A DNA stretch of 13,214 bases from Deltaproteobacteria bacterium (lineage in GTDB: Bacteria > Desulfobacterota > Binatia > DP-6). Positions 1 through 6,413 of this stretch are shown piece after piece (position 1 is the stretch's first letter; each line of letters begins with the position of its first letter). The position numbers were made by a program, and so were the translations under genes. The notes beneath the pieces are model-generated. The model had not been told where the DNA came from and did no database searches. It was given only the letters and a program-made list of their open reading frames with translations. The stretch lies in NCBI GenBank assembly GCA_005879245.1, contig VBLA01000193.1, forward strand, positions 1 to 13,214. Reading direction: 5' to 3'.

Positions 1-576
1 GGGCTCCTCGTCCCCGGCTCCGCGATCCGGCTCCGGGACGTCGGCATCAACCCGACGCGCACGGGCTTTCTCGCGATCCTCCGGCGGATGGGTGCGGTCG
101 TCGACGTCATCGACGCTCACGATGCCGCGGGCGAGCCGCGGGGGGAGCTCCGCGTCACTGCTGCCGCGCTCCATGGCACGACGATCGCTCCCGAGGAGGT
201 CCCTGCGGCGATCGACGAGCTACCGGTCCTGGCCGTCGCGGCGGCGCTCGCCGAGGGTGAGACCGTCCTCCGCGGAGCGAGCGAGCTCCGGGTGAAGGAG
301 AGCGACCGGATCGCCGCCCTCGAGCAGCTCCGCCCGCTCGGGGTCTCGATGCGGACGACGTCCGACGGCTTCGTGATCCAGGGGACGGCCGGCCGGCGGC
401 TCCGCGGCGGACGCATCGACGCGGGAGGCGACCACCGCGTCGCGATGGCCTTTGCCGTCGCGGGGCTGGTGGCGGACGGCGGGGTCGAGATCCGCGACCC
501 CGAGTGCGTCGACGTCTCCTTTCCCGGGTTCTTCACGCGCCTCGTCGAGCTCGGCGCACAGGTGGAGCCGCGATGA
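1..576 (+). CDS. aroA: 3-phosphoshikimate 1-carboxyvinyltransferase (EPSP synthase), 3' part
   Basis: EPSP synthase transfers the enolpyruvyl group of PEP to shikimate-3-phosphate in the cytoplasmic shikimate pathway. The frame is open from the first base, so the 5' part lies outside the window; 191 C-terminal residues of a usual ~430 are visible. Family landmarks seen, in visible-residue numbering: NPTRTG (17-22) followed by an LRRMGA stretch, IDELP (71-75) with the catalytic Asp, RVKESDRI (97-104) with the catalytic Glu and Lys, and GGDHRVAMA (142-150). The C terminus is a normal EPSP synthase ending, with SFPGFF about 20 residues before the stop. The stop codon overlaps the cmk start (ATGA at 573-576), so the two genes are probably co-transcribed and translationally coupled. 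The identification is very secure. Confidence 0.97.
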   Translation, partial: GLLVPGSAIRLRDVGINPTRTGFLAILRRMGAVVDVIDAHDAAGEPRGELRVTAAALHGTTIAPEEVPAAIDELPVLAVAAALAEGETVLRGASELRVKESDRIAALEQLRPLGVSMRTTSDGFVIQGTAGRRLRGGRIDAGGDHRVAMAFAVAGLVADGGVEIRDPECVDVSFPGFFTRLVELGAQVEPR

Positions 577-1277
577 CCCGGCCGGTGGTAGCGATCGACG
601 GTCCGGCGGGCGCGGGCAAGACGACCGCCAGCCGCGCCCTCGCGCGGCGGCTCGGCTTCGCCCACGTCGACACGGGCGCGATGTACCGGGCCGTCGGCAT
701 CCTTGCCGAGGAGCGGGGCGTAGCCCTCGACGACGACGCGGCGCTCGCCCAGCTGGTCGCGGGCCTGAGCTTCGAGCTGGCCGAGGGGGGTGAACGCCTT
801 CTCGTCCGGGGAGCCGGCCCGGTGTCCGGCACGTCGGGTCGCGACCTCTCGGACGCCATCCGCGGGCCGCACGCCGGCGAGCTCGCCTCGCGGGTCTCGA
901 CGCGCCCCGCCGTCCGCGAGCGCCTGGTGGCGCTCCAGCGTGACCTCGGGGCCGGGGGGGGCATCGTCATGGAGGGCCGCGACATCGGGACGGTCGTGTT
1001 CCCCGACGCGGCGGCCAAGCTCTTCCTCACGGCCGACCCGACCGAGCGTGCCCGGCGCCGCGCGGCGGAGCTCCGTGCCCGGGGCGGGGAGGTCGACGAG
1101 CAGGCCCTGGCCCGCGACCTGGCCCAGCGCGACCAGCGTGACCAGGGACGTGAGCACTCGCCACTCCGCCCGGCCCCCGACGCGGTCGTGCTCGACACGA
1201 CACGGCTCACGTTCGAGGCGGTGGTCGACGCGATGGAACGCGTCGTGCGCGCGCGCTGGATGACCGACCCTCCGTAA
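573..1277 (+). CDS. cmk: (d)CMP kinase
   Basis: Cytidylate kinase phosphorylates CMP and dCMP with ATP in pyrimidine salvage and DNA precursor supply. The protein is 234 aa, close to the family norm (~225). The P-loop GPAGAGKT is at residues 10-17. The CMP-binding segments are DTGAMYRA (33-40) and EGRDIGTVVFPDA (134-146). The C-terminal SPL..A.DAVVLDTT pattern (196-210) is also typical. An open frame extends upstream to 504, but the start at ATG 573 places the P-loop at the usual distance from the N terminus and gives the ATGA overlap with aroA. In relatives such as Geobacter, ispH often sits between cmk and rpsA (recalled, not checked); here a 117-base gap carrying candidate promoters follows instead. 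Confidence 0.96.
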   Translation: MTRPVVAIDGPAGAGKTTASRALARRLGFAHVDTGAMYRAVGILAEERGVALDDDAALAQLVAGLSFELAEGGERLLVRGAGPVSGTSGRDLSDAIRGPHAGELASRVSTRPAVRERLVALQRDLGAGGGIVMEGRDIGTVVFPDAAAKLFLTADPTERARRRAAELRARGGEVDEQALARDLAQRDQRDQGREHSPLRPAPDAVVLDTTRLTFEAVVDAMERVVRARWMTDPP

Positions 1278-1303
1278 CCACGCGAAAGCCCTTGCATTCG
1301 CCC

Positions 1304-1332
1304 TTGAATCCCAGAATGGGCAGGTCTATAGA
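1304..1332 (+). promoter_or_regulatory. Candidate sigma70 promoter P1 for rpsA
   Basis: TTGAAT (1304-1309) and TATAGA (1327-1332) are separated by exactly 17 bases, close to the -35/-10 consensus. The site lies in the cmk–rpsA gap, in DNA visibly more AT-rich than the coding DNA around it. Start of transcription would be near 1339, giving a leader of about 55 bases. Confidence 0.5.
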
Positions 1333-1338
1333 AGGACG

Positions 1339-1369
1339 TTGCGCACCGCGCCCGTCTTAAGTCTACAAT
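1339..1369 (+). promoter_or_regulatory. Candidate second promoter P2 for rpsA
   Basis: TACAAT (1364-1369) is a near-perfect -10. A weak -35, TTGCGC (1339-1344), lies 19 bases upstream, which is longer than ideal. Transcription would start near 1376, just at the Shine-Dalgarno GGAGGGGG (about 1377-1384). It may act in tandem with P1, or be chance. Confidence 0.35.
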
Positions 1370-1394
1370 CCTGCCCGGAGGGGGTAGCCGCTTG

Positions 1395-3089
1395 ATGCCC
1401 GAGACCAGGGGAAAATCCGGTCCCACCACCGGAGCTGATGACGACTTCGGCGCGCTCTTCGAGCAGAGTCTCAAGAGCCCGAAGCCGGGCGAGGTCGTCA
1501 CCGGTCGCGTCGTCGTGATCGGGCGTGACAGCGTCACGATCGACATCGGCTACAAGTCCGAAGGGCACATCCGCCTCGAAGAGTTCACGACGCGCGACGG
1601 CACGATCACGGTGGAAGAGGGCGACCAGATCGACGTGTACTTCGAGGCGAGCGACAACGAATCGGGCGAGATCGTCCTCTCCCGTCAGAAGGCCGAGCAG
1701 TTCCGCGTCTGGCGCGAGATCGAACAGGCCTTCGAGCGCGAGGGCGCCGTCGACGGCACGATCGTCGGCAAGGTGAAGGGTGGTCTCAAGGTCGACATCG
1801 GTGTGGCCGCCTTCCTGCCCGGGTCACACGCCGATCTGCGCCCCAGCCGCAACCTCGATCGCTACATCGGCCAGCGCGGCCGGTTCGCGATCCTCAAGTT
1901 CAACCGCTCGCGCGGCAACGTGGTCGTTTCCCGGCGTGCCGTGCTCGAGCGCGAGCGCACCCAGCTCAAGTCGGAGACGCTGAAGGTTCTCGAGGAAGGT
2001 GTCATCCTCGAGGGGACGGTGAAGAACATCACCGACTACGGCGCCTTCGTCGACCTGGGCGGCATCGACGGGTTGCTGCACGTGACCGACATGTCGTGGG
2101 GACGCGTCGGCCATCCGTCGGAGGTGCTGAACGTCGCGGATCGCGTGAAGGTCGTCGTGCTCAAGTACGACCCCGAGCGCGAGCGGGTCTCGCTCGGCAT
2201 GAAGCAGATTCTGCCCGATCCCTGGACGACGATCGGCGAACGTCTGCCGCTCAACGCGCGCATCCGGGGGAAGGTCGTGAGCCTCACCGACTACGGTGCC
2301 TTCGTCGAGATCGAGCGGGGCGTGGAGGGGCTGATCCACGTCTCCGAGATGTCCTGGACCAAGCGGGTCACCCATCCGTCGAAGGTCCTCGAGGTCGGGC
2401 AGGAAGTCGACGTCCAGGTGCTCGACGTCGATCCGACGAACCGGCGCATCTCGCTCGGCCTGAAGCAGACCGAGCCGAACCCCTGGGAGATGGTGCGTAT
2501 CAAGCATCCCGTGGGGTCCCAGCTGAAGGGCAAGATCAAGAGCATCACCGACTTCGGCCTGTTCGTCGAGGTGGAGGAGAGCATCGACGGCCTGGTCCAC
2601 GTCTCCGACCTCCACTGGTCGAAGAAGGTGAAACACCCCTCCGAGCTCTACAAGAAGGGCGATGATGTGGAGGCGGTGGTGCTCGGCATCGACGTCGACA
2701 ACGAGCGCATCTCGCTCGGCATCAAGCAGCTCACGGAGGACCCGTGGTCGCAGGTGCCCCGTCGCTACCCGGTGGGGACGCGGGTCAAGGGTGCGGTGAC
2801 GAGCCTCACCGACTTCGGCGCCTTCGTCGAACTCGAGGAGGGCGTCGAGGGGCTAATCCACGTCTCGCAGCTCTCCAACGAGCGGGTCGACAAGCCGTCC
2901 TCCCTCTTCAAGCTCGGCGACGTGGTCGAGGCCGAGGTGACCAATGTGGACTCGCGCGAGAAGCGGATCGGCCTCTCATGGCGCGACGACATCCCATCCT
3001 GCGACGGCTCGCGATCCTGGCTGGCGCGCTCCTCGGGGTCCTCCTCCTCGCGGGGGGCCTCGGTCTGCTCGGCGAGGGTGACCTGCTGA
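1395..3089 (+). CDS. rpsA: 30S ribosomal protein S1, with atypical C-terminal tail
   Basis: S1 binds mRNA on the 30S subunit and helps unfold and load transcripts. The predicted protein is 564 aa from ATG 1395, which sits 10-11 bases behind the strong SD GGAGGGGG; a TTG codon directly before it (1392) is the alternative start. Six S1/OB-fold repeats are visible at about residues 32-99, 117-181, 202-271, 287-357, 374-444 and 461-528. Repeats 3-6 carry near-identical LTDYGAFVE…GLIHVS motifs, as in the family. After the last repeat (…EKRIGLS) the sequence stops resembling S1: a ~36-residue Ser/Arg/Cys-rich tail is read from the same DNA as the sppA N terminus. S1 tails normally are Lys/Glu-rich and end before the next gene. 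The tail therefore looks like out-of-frame reading after a small deletion, or a genuine 112-base overlap. Identity of the body is certain; the true end is doubtful. Confidence 0.95.
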   Translation: MPETRGKSGPTTGADDDFGALFEQSLKSPKPGEVVTGRVVVIGRDSVTIDIGYKSEGHIRLEEFTTRDGTITVEEGDQIDVYFEASDNESGEIVLSRQKAEQFRVWREIEQAFEREGAVDGTIVGKVKGGLKVDIGVAAFLPGSHADLRPSRNLDRYIGQRGRFAILKFNRSRGNVVVSRRAVLERERTQLKSETLKVLEEGVILEGTVKNITDYGAFVDLGGIDGLLHVTDMSWGRVGHPSEVLNVADRVKVVVLKYDPERERVSLGMKQILPDPWTTIGERLPLNARIRGKVVSLTDYGAFVEIERGVEGLIHVSEMSWTKRVTHPSKVLEVGQEVDVQVLDVDPTNRRISLGLKQTEPNPWEMVRIKHPVGSQLKGKIKSITDFGLFVEVEESIDGLVHVSDLHWSKKVKHPSELYKKGDDVEAVVLGIDVDNERISLGIKQLTEDPWSQVPRRYPVGTRVKGAVTSLTDFGAFVELEEGVEGLIHVSQLSNERVDKPSSLFKLGDVVEAEVTNVDSREKRIGLSWRDDIPSCDGSRSWLARSSGSSSSRGASVCSARVTC

Positions 3090-3871
3090 GCCGCCTCGCC
3101 CTGCGGAAGTCGCTCGGGCTCGTCGAGCTGCGCGGCGTCATCGAGGATGCGGGTGAGCTGGTCGAGACGCTGGAGCGCTTCCGCAAGCAGGACACGACGG
3201 TAGGGGTCGTGGTGCGCATCGACTCGCCTGGCGGGGCGGTCGCGCCTTCGCAGGAGCTCTACGACGAGCTCTGGCGCGTGCGGGCGGCGAAGCCGGTCGT
3301 CGCCTCGCTGGGCAACGTCGCGGCGTCCGGGGGCTACTACGTCGCCTCGGCCGCCAACGTGATCGTCTCCGATCCGGGCACCATCACCGGGTCGATCGGG
3401 GCGCTCATGGAGGTGCAGTACCTGGCCCCGCTCGCCGACAAGCTCGGCGTCTCGGAGGAGATCGTCAAGAGCGGCCGCTTCAAGGACACCGGTCACCCGC
3501 TCCGTCCGCTCGACGCCGAGGAACGAGCGCTCCTCCAGGGCGTGGTGGACGACGTGCTGAGTCAGTTCGTCGACGCGGTGGCGCGCGGCCGGAGCATGGA
3601 GCCCGCGCGGGTGCGCGAGCTGGCCGACGGGCGGGTGTTTTCCGGAGCACAGGCGAAGGCGGCAGGGCTGGTCGACGAACTCGGCGGTCTCGAGGACGCG
3701 ACCAGCCTGGCGTGGAAACGGGCTGGTGAGTCGGGTGAGCCACGGGTCTCCCGCGTGCGGGCGCACCGGCGGCTCTGGTGGCTCGACCTCCTCGGCGAGA
3801 GCCTCCTGCCGGCGCGCACGCCTCTGGCCGGCGGCCTCCTCTTCCTCTATCACGGGCCGCTCGCCGACTAG
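2978..3871 (+). CDS. sppA: Signal peptide peptidase SppA, short (36K-type) form
   Basis: A Ser/Lys-dyad membrane protease that degrades signal peptides left in the membrane after secretion. 297 aa, matching the single-domain SppA type rather than the ~600-aa E. coli protein. An N-terminal signal anchor follows a basic stretch (MARRHPILRR, hydrophobic to about residue 31). The substrate/nucleophile region contains IDSPGG (81-86) and AASGGYY (115-121), with predicted nucleophile Ser117. The general base is predicted to be Lys169 in SGRFKD. The 52-residue Ser–Lys spacing equals that recalled for Bacillus subtilis SppA (S147/K199). The start at ATG 2978 is chosen because it gives the basic-hydrophobic anchor; no good Shine-Dalgarno precedes it, and it lies inside the 3' end of rpsA, 112 bases overlapped. 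Translation may depend on coupling to rpsA, or the intergenic region has been lost. Confidence 0.93.
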   Translation: MARRHPILRRLAILAGALLGVLLLAGGLGLLGEGDLLSRLALRKSLGLVELRGVIEDAGELVETLERFRKQDTTVGVVVRIDSPGGAVAPSQELYDELWRVRAAKPVVASLGNVAASGGYYVASAANVIVSDPGTITGSIGALMEVQYLAPLADKLGVSEEIVKSGRFKDTGHPLRPLDAEERALLQGVVDDVLSQFVDAVARGRSMEPARVRELADGRVFSGAQAKAAGLVDELGGLEDATSLAWKRAGESGEPRVSRVRAHRRLWWLDLLGESLLPARTPLAGGLLFLYHGPLAD

Positions 3872-3915
3872 GGAGCCGGGCGAGCGCTCATGACGGCAGC
3901 GTCCCAGGGCTGAGC

Positions 3916-4227
3916 ATGACCAAACGCGACCTGATCGACGAGGTACTGAAGCAGTTTCCCCGGTTCTCGCGCCGGGACGCCGAGGTGATGGTGAACGCCG
4001 TCTTCGATAGCATGACGCACGCACTCACGCGCGGCGAACGCATCGAGATCCGTGGCTTCGGCAGCTTCGTGGTGAAGCACCGCCACGCGCGCGAGGGCCG
4101 CAACCCCAAGACGGGGGCGCTGGTGGCGGTCCACGCCAAGCGGGTGCCGTTCTTCAAGGTGGGAAAGGAACTCCGGCTCCGGGTCGACGGCAAGCCCTGG
4201 ACACCGGCCGACGCCGACGAGTTATAG
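3916..4227 (+). CDS. ihfB: Integration host factor beta subunit / HU-family protein
   Basis: Small DNA-bending nucleoid protein; IHF-beta pairs with IHF-alpha and kinks DNA at specific sites for transcription, recombination and replication. 103 aa against ~94 for E. coli IHF-beta, the excess being a C-terminal tail (WTPADADEL) after the conserved body. Family marks are an N-terminal MTKRDLIDEV, the ERIEIRGFGSF block (41-51) characteristic of the beta subunit, and GRNPKTG (61-67) with the intercalating proline at 64. The frame is open upstream into sppA, but ATG 3916 gives the standard N terminus. It follows sppA after 44 bases, the same position it holds in deltaproteobacterial rpsA–sppA–ihfB clusters. 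An HU paralogue is the only alternative reading. Confidence 0.93.
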   Translation: MTKRDLIDEVLKQFPRFSRRDAEVMVNAVFDSMTHALTRGERIEIRGFGSFVVKHRHAREGRNPKTGALVAVHAKRVPFFKVGKELRLRVDGKPWTPADADEL

Positions 4228-4251
4228 GTCCCGGGGGCCCGTGCGGTGCTC

Positions 4252-4327
4252 GCGCGCGGCGGAGCCGCGCGCTCCGCTCCTCCGCTGCCCCCGGAAACCG
4301 GTCGCCGCGGGCGGAGTGCGCGGCTCC
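4252..4327 (+). repeat. Overlapping inverted repeats with alternative pairings
   Basis: Two mutually exclusive hairpins share bases here. The first pairs 4252-4260 with 4264-4272 (9 bp, 3-base GGA loop). The second pairs 4261-4279 with 4309-4327: 19 bp as RNA, counting two G·U pairs, around a 29-base loop that holds CCGG-AAA-CCGG. The segment lies in the 214-base gap between ihfB and the HIT gene and contains no convincing ORF. No T-run follows, so it is not a standard terminator. Its role is unknown. Confidence 0.6.
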
Positions 4328-4340
4328 CTCTTGATTGCTC

Positions 4341-4413
4341 GCGCGCTCTGCGCGCTCGGGGCGTGCGGGCGCGGCGAAGCCGCGCCCAGCAACAGGTGGC
4401 TGCTCTTGTTGCT
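4341..4413 (+). repeat. Cluster of three short hairpins
   Basis: Three stem-loops follow one another: 4341-4346 with 4350-4355 (GCGCGC, TCT loop), 4367-4375 with 4379-4387 (9 bp, GAA loop), and 4388-4394 with 4407-4413 (AGCAACA/TGTTGCT, 12-base loop). The middle one shares its core, GCGCGGC-GRA-GCCGCGC, with the hairpin at 4254-4270; only one loop base differs. Confidence 0.6.
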
Positions 4414-4433
4414 CTCGGGGCGTGTGGTATCCC
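4406..4433 (+). promoter_or_regulatory. Candidate promoter for the HIT gene (near-leaderless)
   Basis: TTGTTG (4406-4411), a 16-base spacer, then TATCCC (4428-4433). The -10 ends only 8 bases before ATG 4442, so transcription would begin at or next to the start codon. The -10 resembles the one proposed ahead of the amidase gene (TATCCT). Moderate to weak evidence. Confidence 0.35.
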
Positions 4434-4441
4434 GGGCGGGC

Positions 4442-4933
4442 ATGGATGTGCTGTGGGCGCCCTGGCGCATGGCGTACATCGGCGACCGGACGCCGACGGG
4501 GTGCATCTTCTGTGCCGCTTGTGAGGGGGACCCACGTGAGCGCCTGCTGCTCGGGATGAGCAGGGCGAGCCTCGTCATGCTGAATCGGTTTCCCTACCAG
4601 AGCGCCCACCTGATGATCGCCCCGCGCCGTCACACGGCCGATCTGCCCGGGCTTCCCGCCGACGAGCACGCCGATCTCGCCGAGACGCTGCGCCGGGCGC
4701 TCGCCACGCTCGCGCAGACGCTCACGCCCGAAGGCTTCAACCTCGGGATGAACCTCGGTGTCTCGGGCGGCGCCGGCGTCCGCGACCATCTCCACTGGCA
4801 CATCGTCCCGCGCTGGCCCGGCGACACGAACTTCATGCCGGTGGTGGCCGACGTGCGGGTCATGCCGGAGCACCTGCTCGCCACCTATGACCGCTTGCGT
4901 CCTGCGTTCGCCTGGCTCGCAGACAGTCGCTGA
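4442..4933 (+). CDS. HIT-family nucleotide hydrolase/phosphorylase (Ap4A phosphorylase-like)
   Basis: HIT proteins hydrolyse or phosphorolyse nucleotide substrates such as Ap4A or AMP derivatives through a histidine nucleotidyl intermediate. 163 aa. It begins with MDVLWAPWRMAYI and an early CIFC (21-24), both typical of the bacterial Ap4A-phosphorylase-like HIT branch. Next come FNLGMNLG (99-106), the histidine triad HLHWHIV (116-122; predicted nucleophile His118), and the closing PRWPGDTNFMPV (123-134). The frame stays open upstream to 4241, but that extension is low-complexity GC-rich sequence across hairpins and does not resemble the family, so ATG 4442 is used. It has no close operon partner: hairpins and a candidate promoter precede it, and a separate promoter follows. 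The exact substrate cannot be told from sequence. Confidence 0.92.
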   Translation: MDVLWAPWRMAYIGDRTPTGCIFCAACEGDPRERLLLGMSRASLVMLNRFPYQSAHLMIAPRRHTADLPGLPADEHADLAETLRRALATLAQTLTPEGFNLGMNLGVSGGAGVRDHLHWHIVPRWPGDTNFMPVVADVRVMPEHLLATYDRLRPAFAWLADSR

Positions 4934-4944
4934 GCGATTCGCGA

Positions 4945-4974
4945 TTGTGCGGCGCGCGGCGCCGCGCGTATAAT
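4945..4974 (+). promoter_or_regulatory. Promoter of the AAA+/VWA unit, with a palindromic spacer
   Basis: A perfect TATAAT -10 (4969-4974) has TTGTGC (4945-4950) 18 bases upstream. Sixteen of the 18 spacer bases (4953-4968) form a perfect palindrome, CGCGCGGCGCCGCGCG. Transcription would start near 4981, ahead of a GGGGGA Shine-Dalgarno (4993-4998). Confidence 0.65.
4953..4968. repeat. 16-bp perfect palindrome inside a promoter
   Basis: CGCGCGGC joined directly to its complement GCCGCGCG. It has the same arms as the hairpins at 4254-4270 and 4369-4385 but no loop. Lying between -35 and -10, it could be an operator or a cruciform-prone site; in an RNA reading through from the HIT gene it would have to open a loop within the stem. 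Confidence 0.8.
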
Positions 4975-5006
4975 CCGCCGAGCAACGCGAACGGGGGATC
5001 CCATTG

Positions 5007-6413
5007 GTGCAAGCCGTCGAATCGCCGCACACGCTCGGAGATCTCAAGGCCTCGAACCACCGCGTCCTGCCGGTGCGCGAGGAGATGCGTCGCAACCTGC
5101 TCGCCCGCTTGGCGCGGAACGAGCGCATCTTGCCCGGCATCATCGGCTACGACGAAACCGTCGTCCCGGAGATCGAGAACGCCATCCTCGCCGGTCATCA
5201 CATCGTGTTCCTCGGTGAGCGCGGCCAGGCGAAGAGTCGTGTGATCCGCAGCCTCACCGCGCTCCTCGACCCGCTCGTGCCCGTGGTGGCGGGCTGCGCG
5301 ATCAACGACAATCCGTTCGCGCCGATCTGCCGGGAATGCCGCCGCCGGCTCGCCGAGCTGGGAGATGCGCTGCCGATCGCCTGGATCGGTCCCGAGGAAC
5401 GCTACGGCGAGAAGCTCGCCACGCCCGATGTGTCCATGGCGGACCTGGTGGGCGAGGTCGATCCCGTGAAGGTCGCCGAGGGCCGCTACCTCGCCGACGA
5501 GGAGACGATCCACTACGGGCTCATCCCGCGTACGAACCGCGGCGTCTTCGCGATCAACGAGCTCCCCGACCTGACCGAGAAGGTCCAGGTGGGGCTCTTC
5601 AACCTGATGGAAGAGAAGGACGTCCAGATCAAGGGCTACAAGATCCGCCTGCCCCTCGACGTCGTCATCGTGGCGAGCGCGAATCCCGAGGACTACACGA
5701 GCCGCGGCCGGATCATCACGCCGCTCAAGGATCGCTTCGACGTCCAGATCCGCACGCACTACCCCCGCAGCATCGAGGACGAGATCGCCATCGTCGAGCA
5801 GGAGGTGCCGCCCCTCGATCGCGGGTCGTACGACCTTCGCGTTCCGGCCTTCATGAAGGAGATCGTCGCCCAGCTCACCTTCGAGGCCCGCGGCTCGAAC
5901 GAGATCAACCAGTCCTCGGGCGTGAGCGTGCGGGTGACGATCAACAACTACGAGACCCTCCTCTCCAATGCGGAGAAGCGCGCCGTCCGGACCGGGGAGC
6001 GGGAGATCGTCCCCCGCCTGACCGACTTCCACGCGTTACTCGCCTCGACGGCGGGCAAGATCGAGCTCGAGTACGCGGGCGAGGACAAGAAGGAGGAAGA
6101 CCTGATCGAGCGCCTCATCAACCGGGCGGTGCTCCAGGTGTGGGACAAGTACCTCAAGGTCGAAGCCCTCAGGCGGGTGATCGAGCATTTCGAAGCGGGC
6201 TGGGGCGTGGAGGTCTCGGACCAGATGCGCGCCGAGGAGTACCTCGAGGGGATCCGCCAGATTCCGGGTCTCCGGGAGGGCGTGGCGCTGCTCGGCACCT
6301 TCGAGAGCCCCGGCCTCATGGCCGCCGCCATCGAGTTCGTCCTCGAAGGCCTGCATCTCCATCAGAAGCTCAACAAGGACCACGAGGGCGGACGGTACAG
6401 CTACCGTGCCTGA
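5007..6413 (+). CDS. MoxR/magnesium-chelatase-type AAA+ ATPase
   Basis: AAA+ proteins of this group power remodelling or metal insertion with a VWA-domain partner; here the VWA gene begins directly after the stop. 468 aa from GTG 5007, with TTG 5004 the alternative; both fit the SD GGGGGA at 4993-4998. Residues numbered from TTG 5004: Walker A GERGQAKS (71-78), with Ala where the usual Gly precedes the Lys; Walker B VFAINE (181-186), with Asn in place of the usual Asp; sensor-1 ASANPED (224-230); LKDRF (241-245) with a likely arginine finger at 244; sensor-2-like GVSVR (306-310). Cys98, Cys109 and Cys112 form a small cluster in the insert after Walker A. It resembles, from memory, the actinobacterial Rv0958-type 'magnesium chelatase' proteins rather than BchI, and no chlorophyll genes are present. 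It is cytoplasmic. The client is unknown. Confidence 0.9.
   Translation: MQAVESPHTLGDLKASNHRVLPVREEMRRNLLARLARNERILPGIIGYDETVVPEIENAILAGHHIVFLGERGQAKSRVIRSLTALLDPLVPVVAGCAINDNPFAPICRECRRRLAELGDALPIAWIGPEERYGEKLATPDVSMADLVGEVDPVKVAEGRYLADEETIHYGLIPRTNRGVFAINELPDLTEKVQVGLFNLMEEKDVQIKGYKIRLPLDVVIVASANPEDYTSRGRIITPLKDRFDVQIRTHYPRSIEDEIAIVEQEVPPLDRGSYDLRVPAFMKEIVAQLTFEARGSNEINQSSGVSVRVTINNYETLLSNAEKRAVRTGEREIVPRLTDFHALLASTAGKIELEYAGEDKKEEDLIERLINRAVLQVWDKYLKVEALRRVIEHFEAGWGVEVSDQMRAEEYLEGIRQIPGLREGVALLGTFESPGLMAAAIEFVLEGLHLHQKLNKDHEGGRYSYRA

Noticed and set aside
117..1546. Long minus-strand open frames opposite aroA, cmk and the rpsA start
   Set aside because: They overlap clearly identified genes and cross the rpsA promoter region; no recognisable domains.
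1990..2940. Repeated DNA segments within rpsA
   Set aside because: These are the normal S1 domain repeats 3-6 of the protein, not a mobile or CRISPR repeat; spacing is about 85 codons with diverged sequence.
2744..2977. Upstream extension of sppA inside rpsA
   Set aside because: It is the +1-type shadow of S1 repeat 6; the basic-hydrophobic anchor starts at ATG 2978.
3859..3885. Hairpin around the sppA stop (GCTCGCC/GGCGAGC) as a terminator
   Set aside because: A 7-bp stem with a 13-base loop and no T-run; ihfB follows 30 bases later and is likely co-transcribed.
4241..4441. N-terminal extension of the HIT gene by 67 codons
   Set aside because: It translates hairpin DNA into low-complexity residues, has no good ribosome-binding site, and the family begins with MDVLWAPWR.
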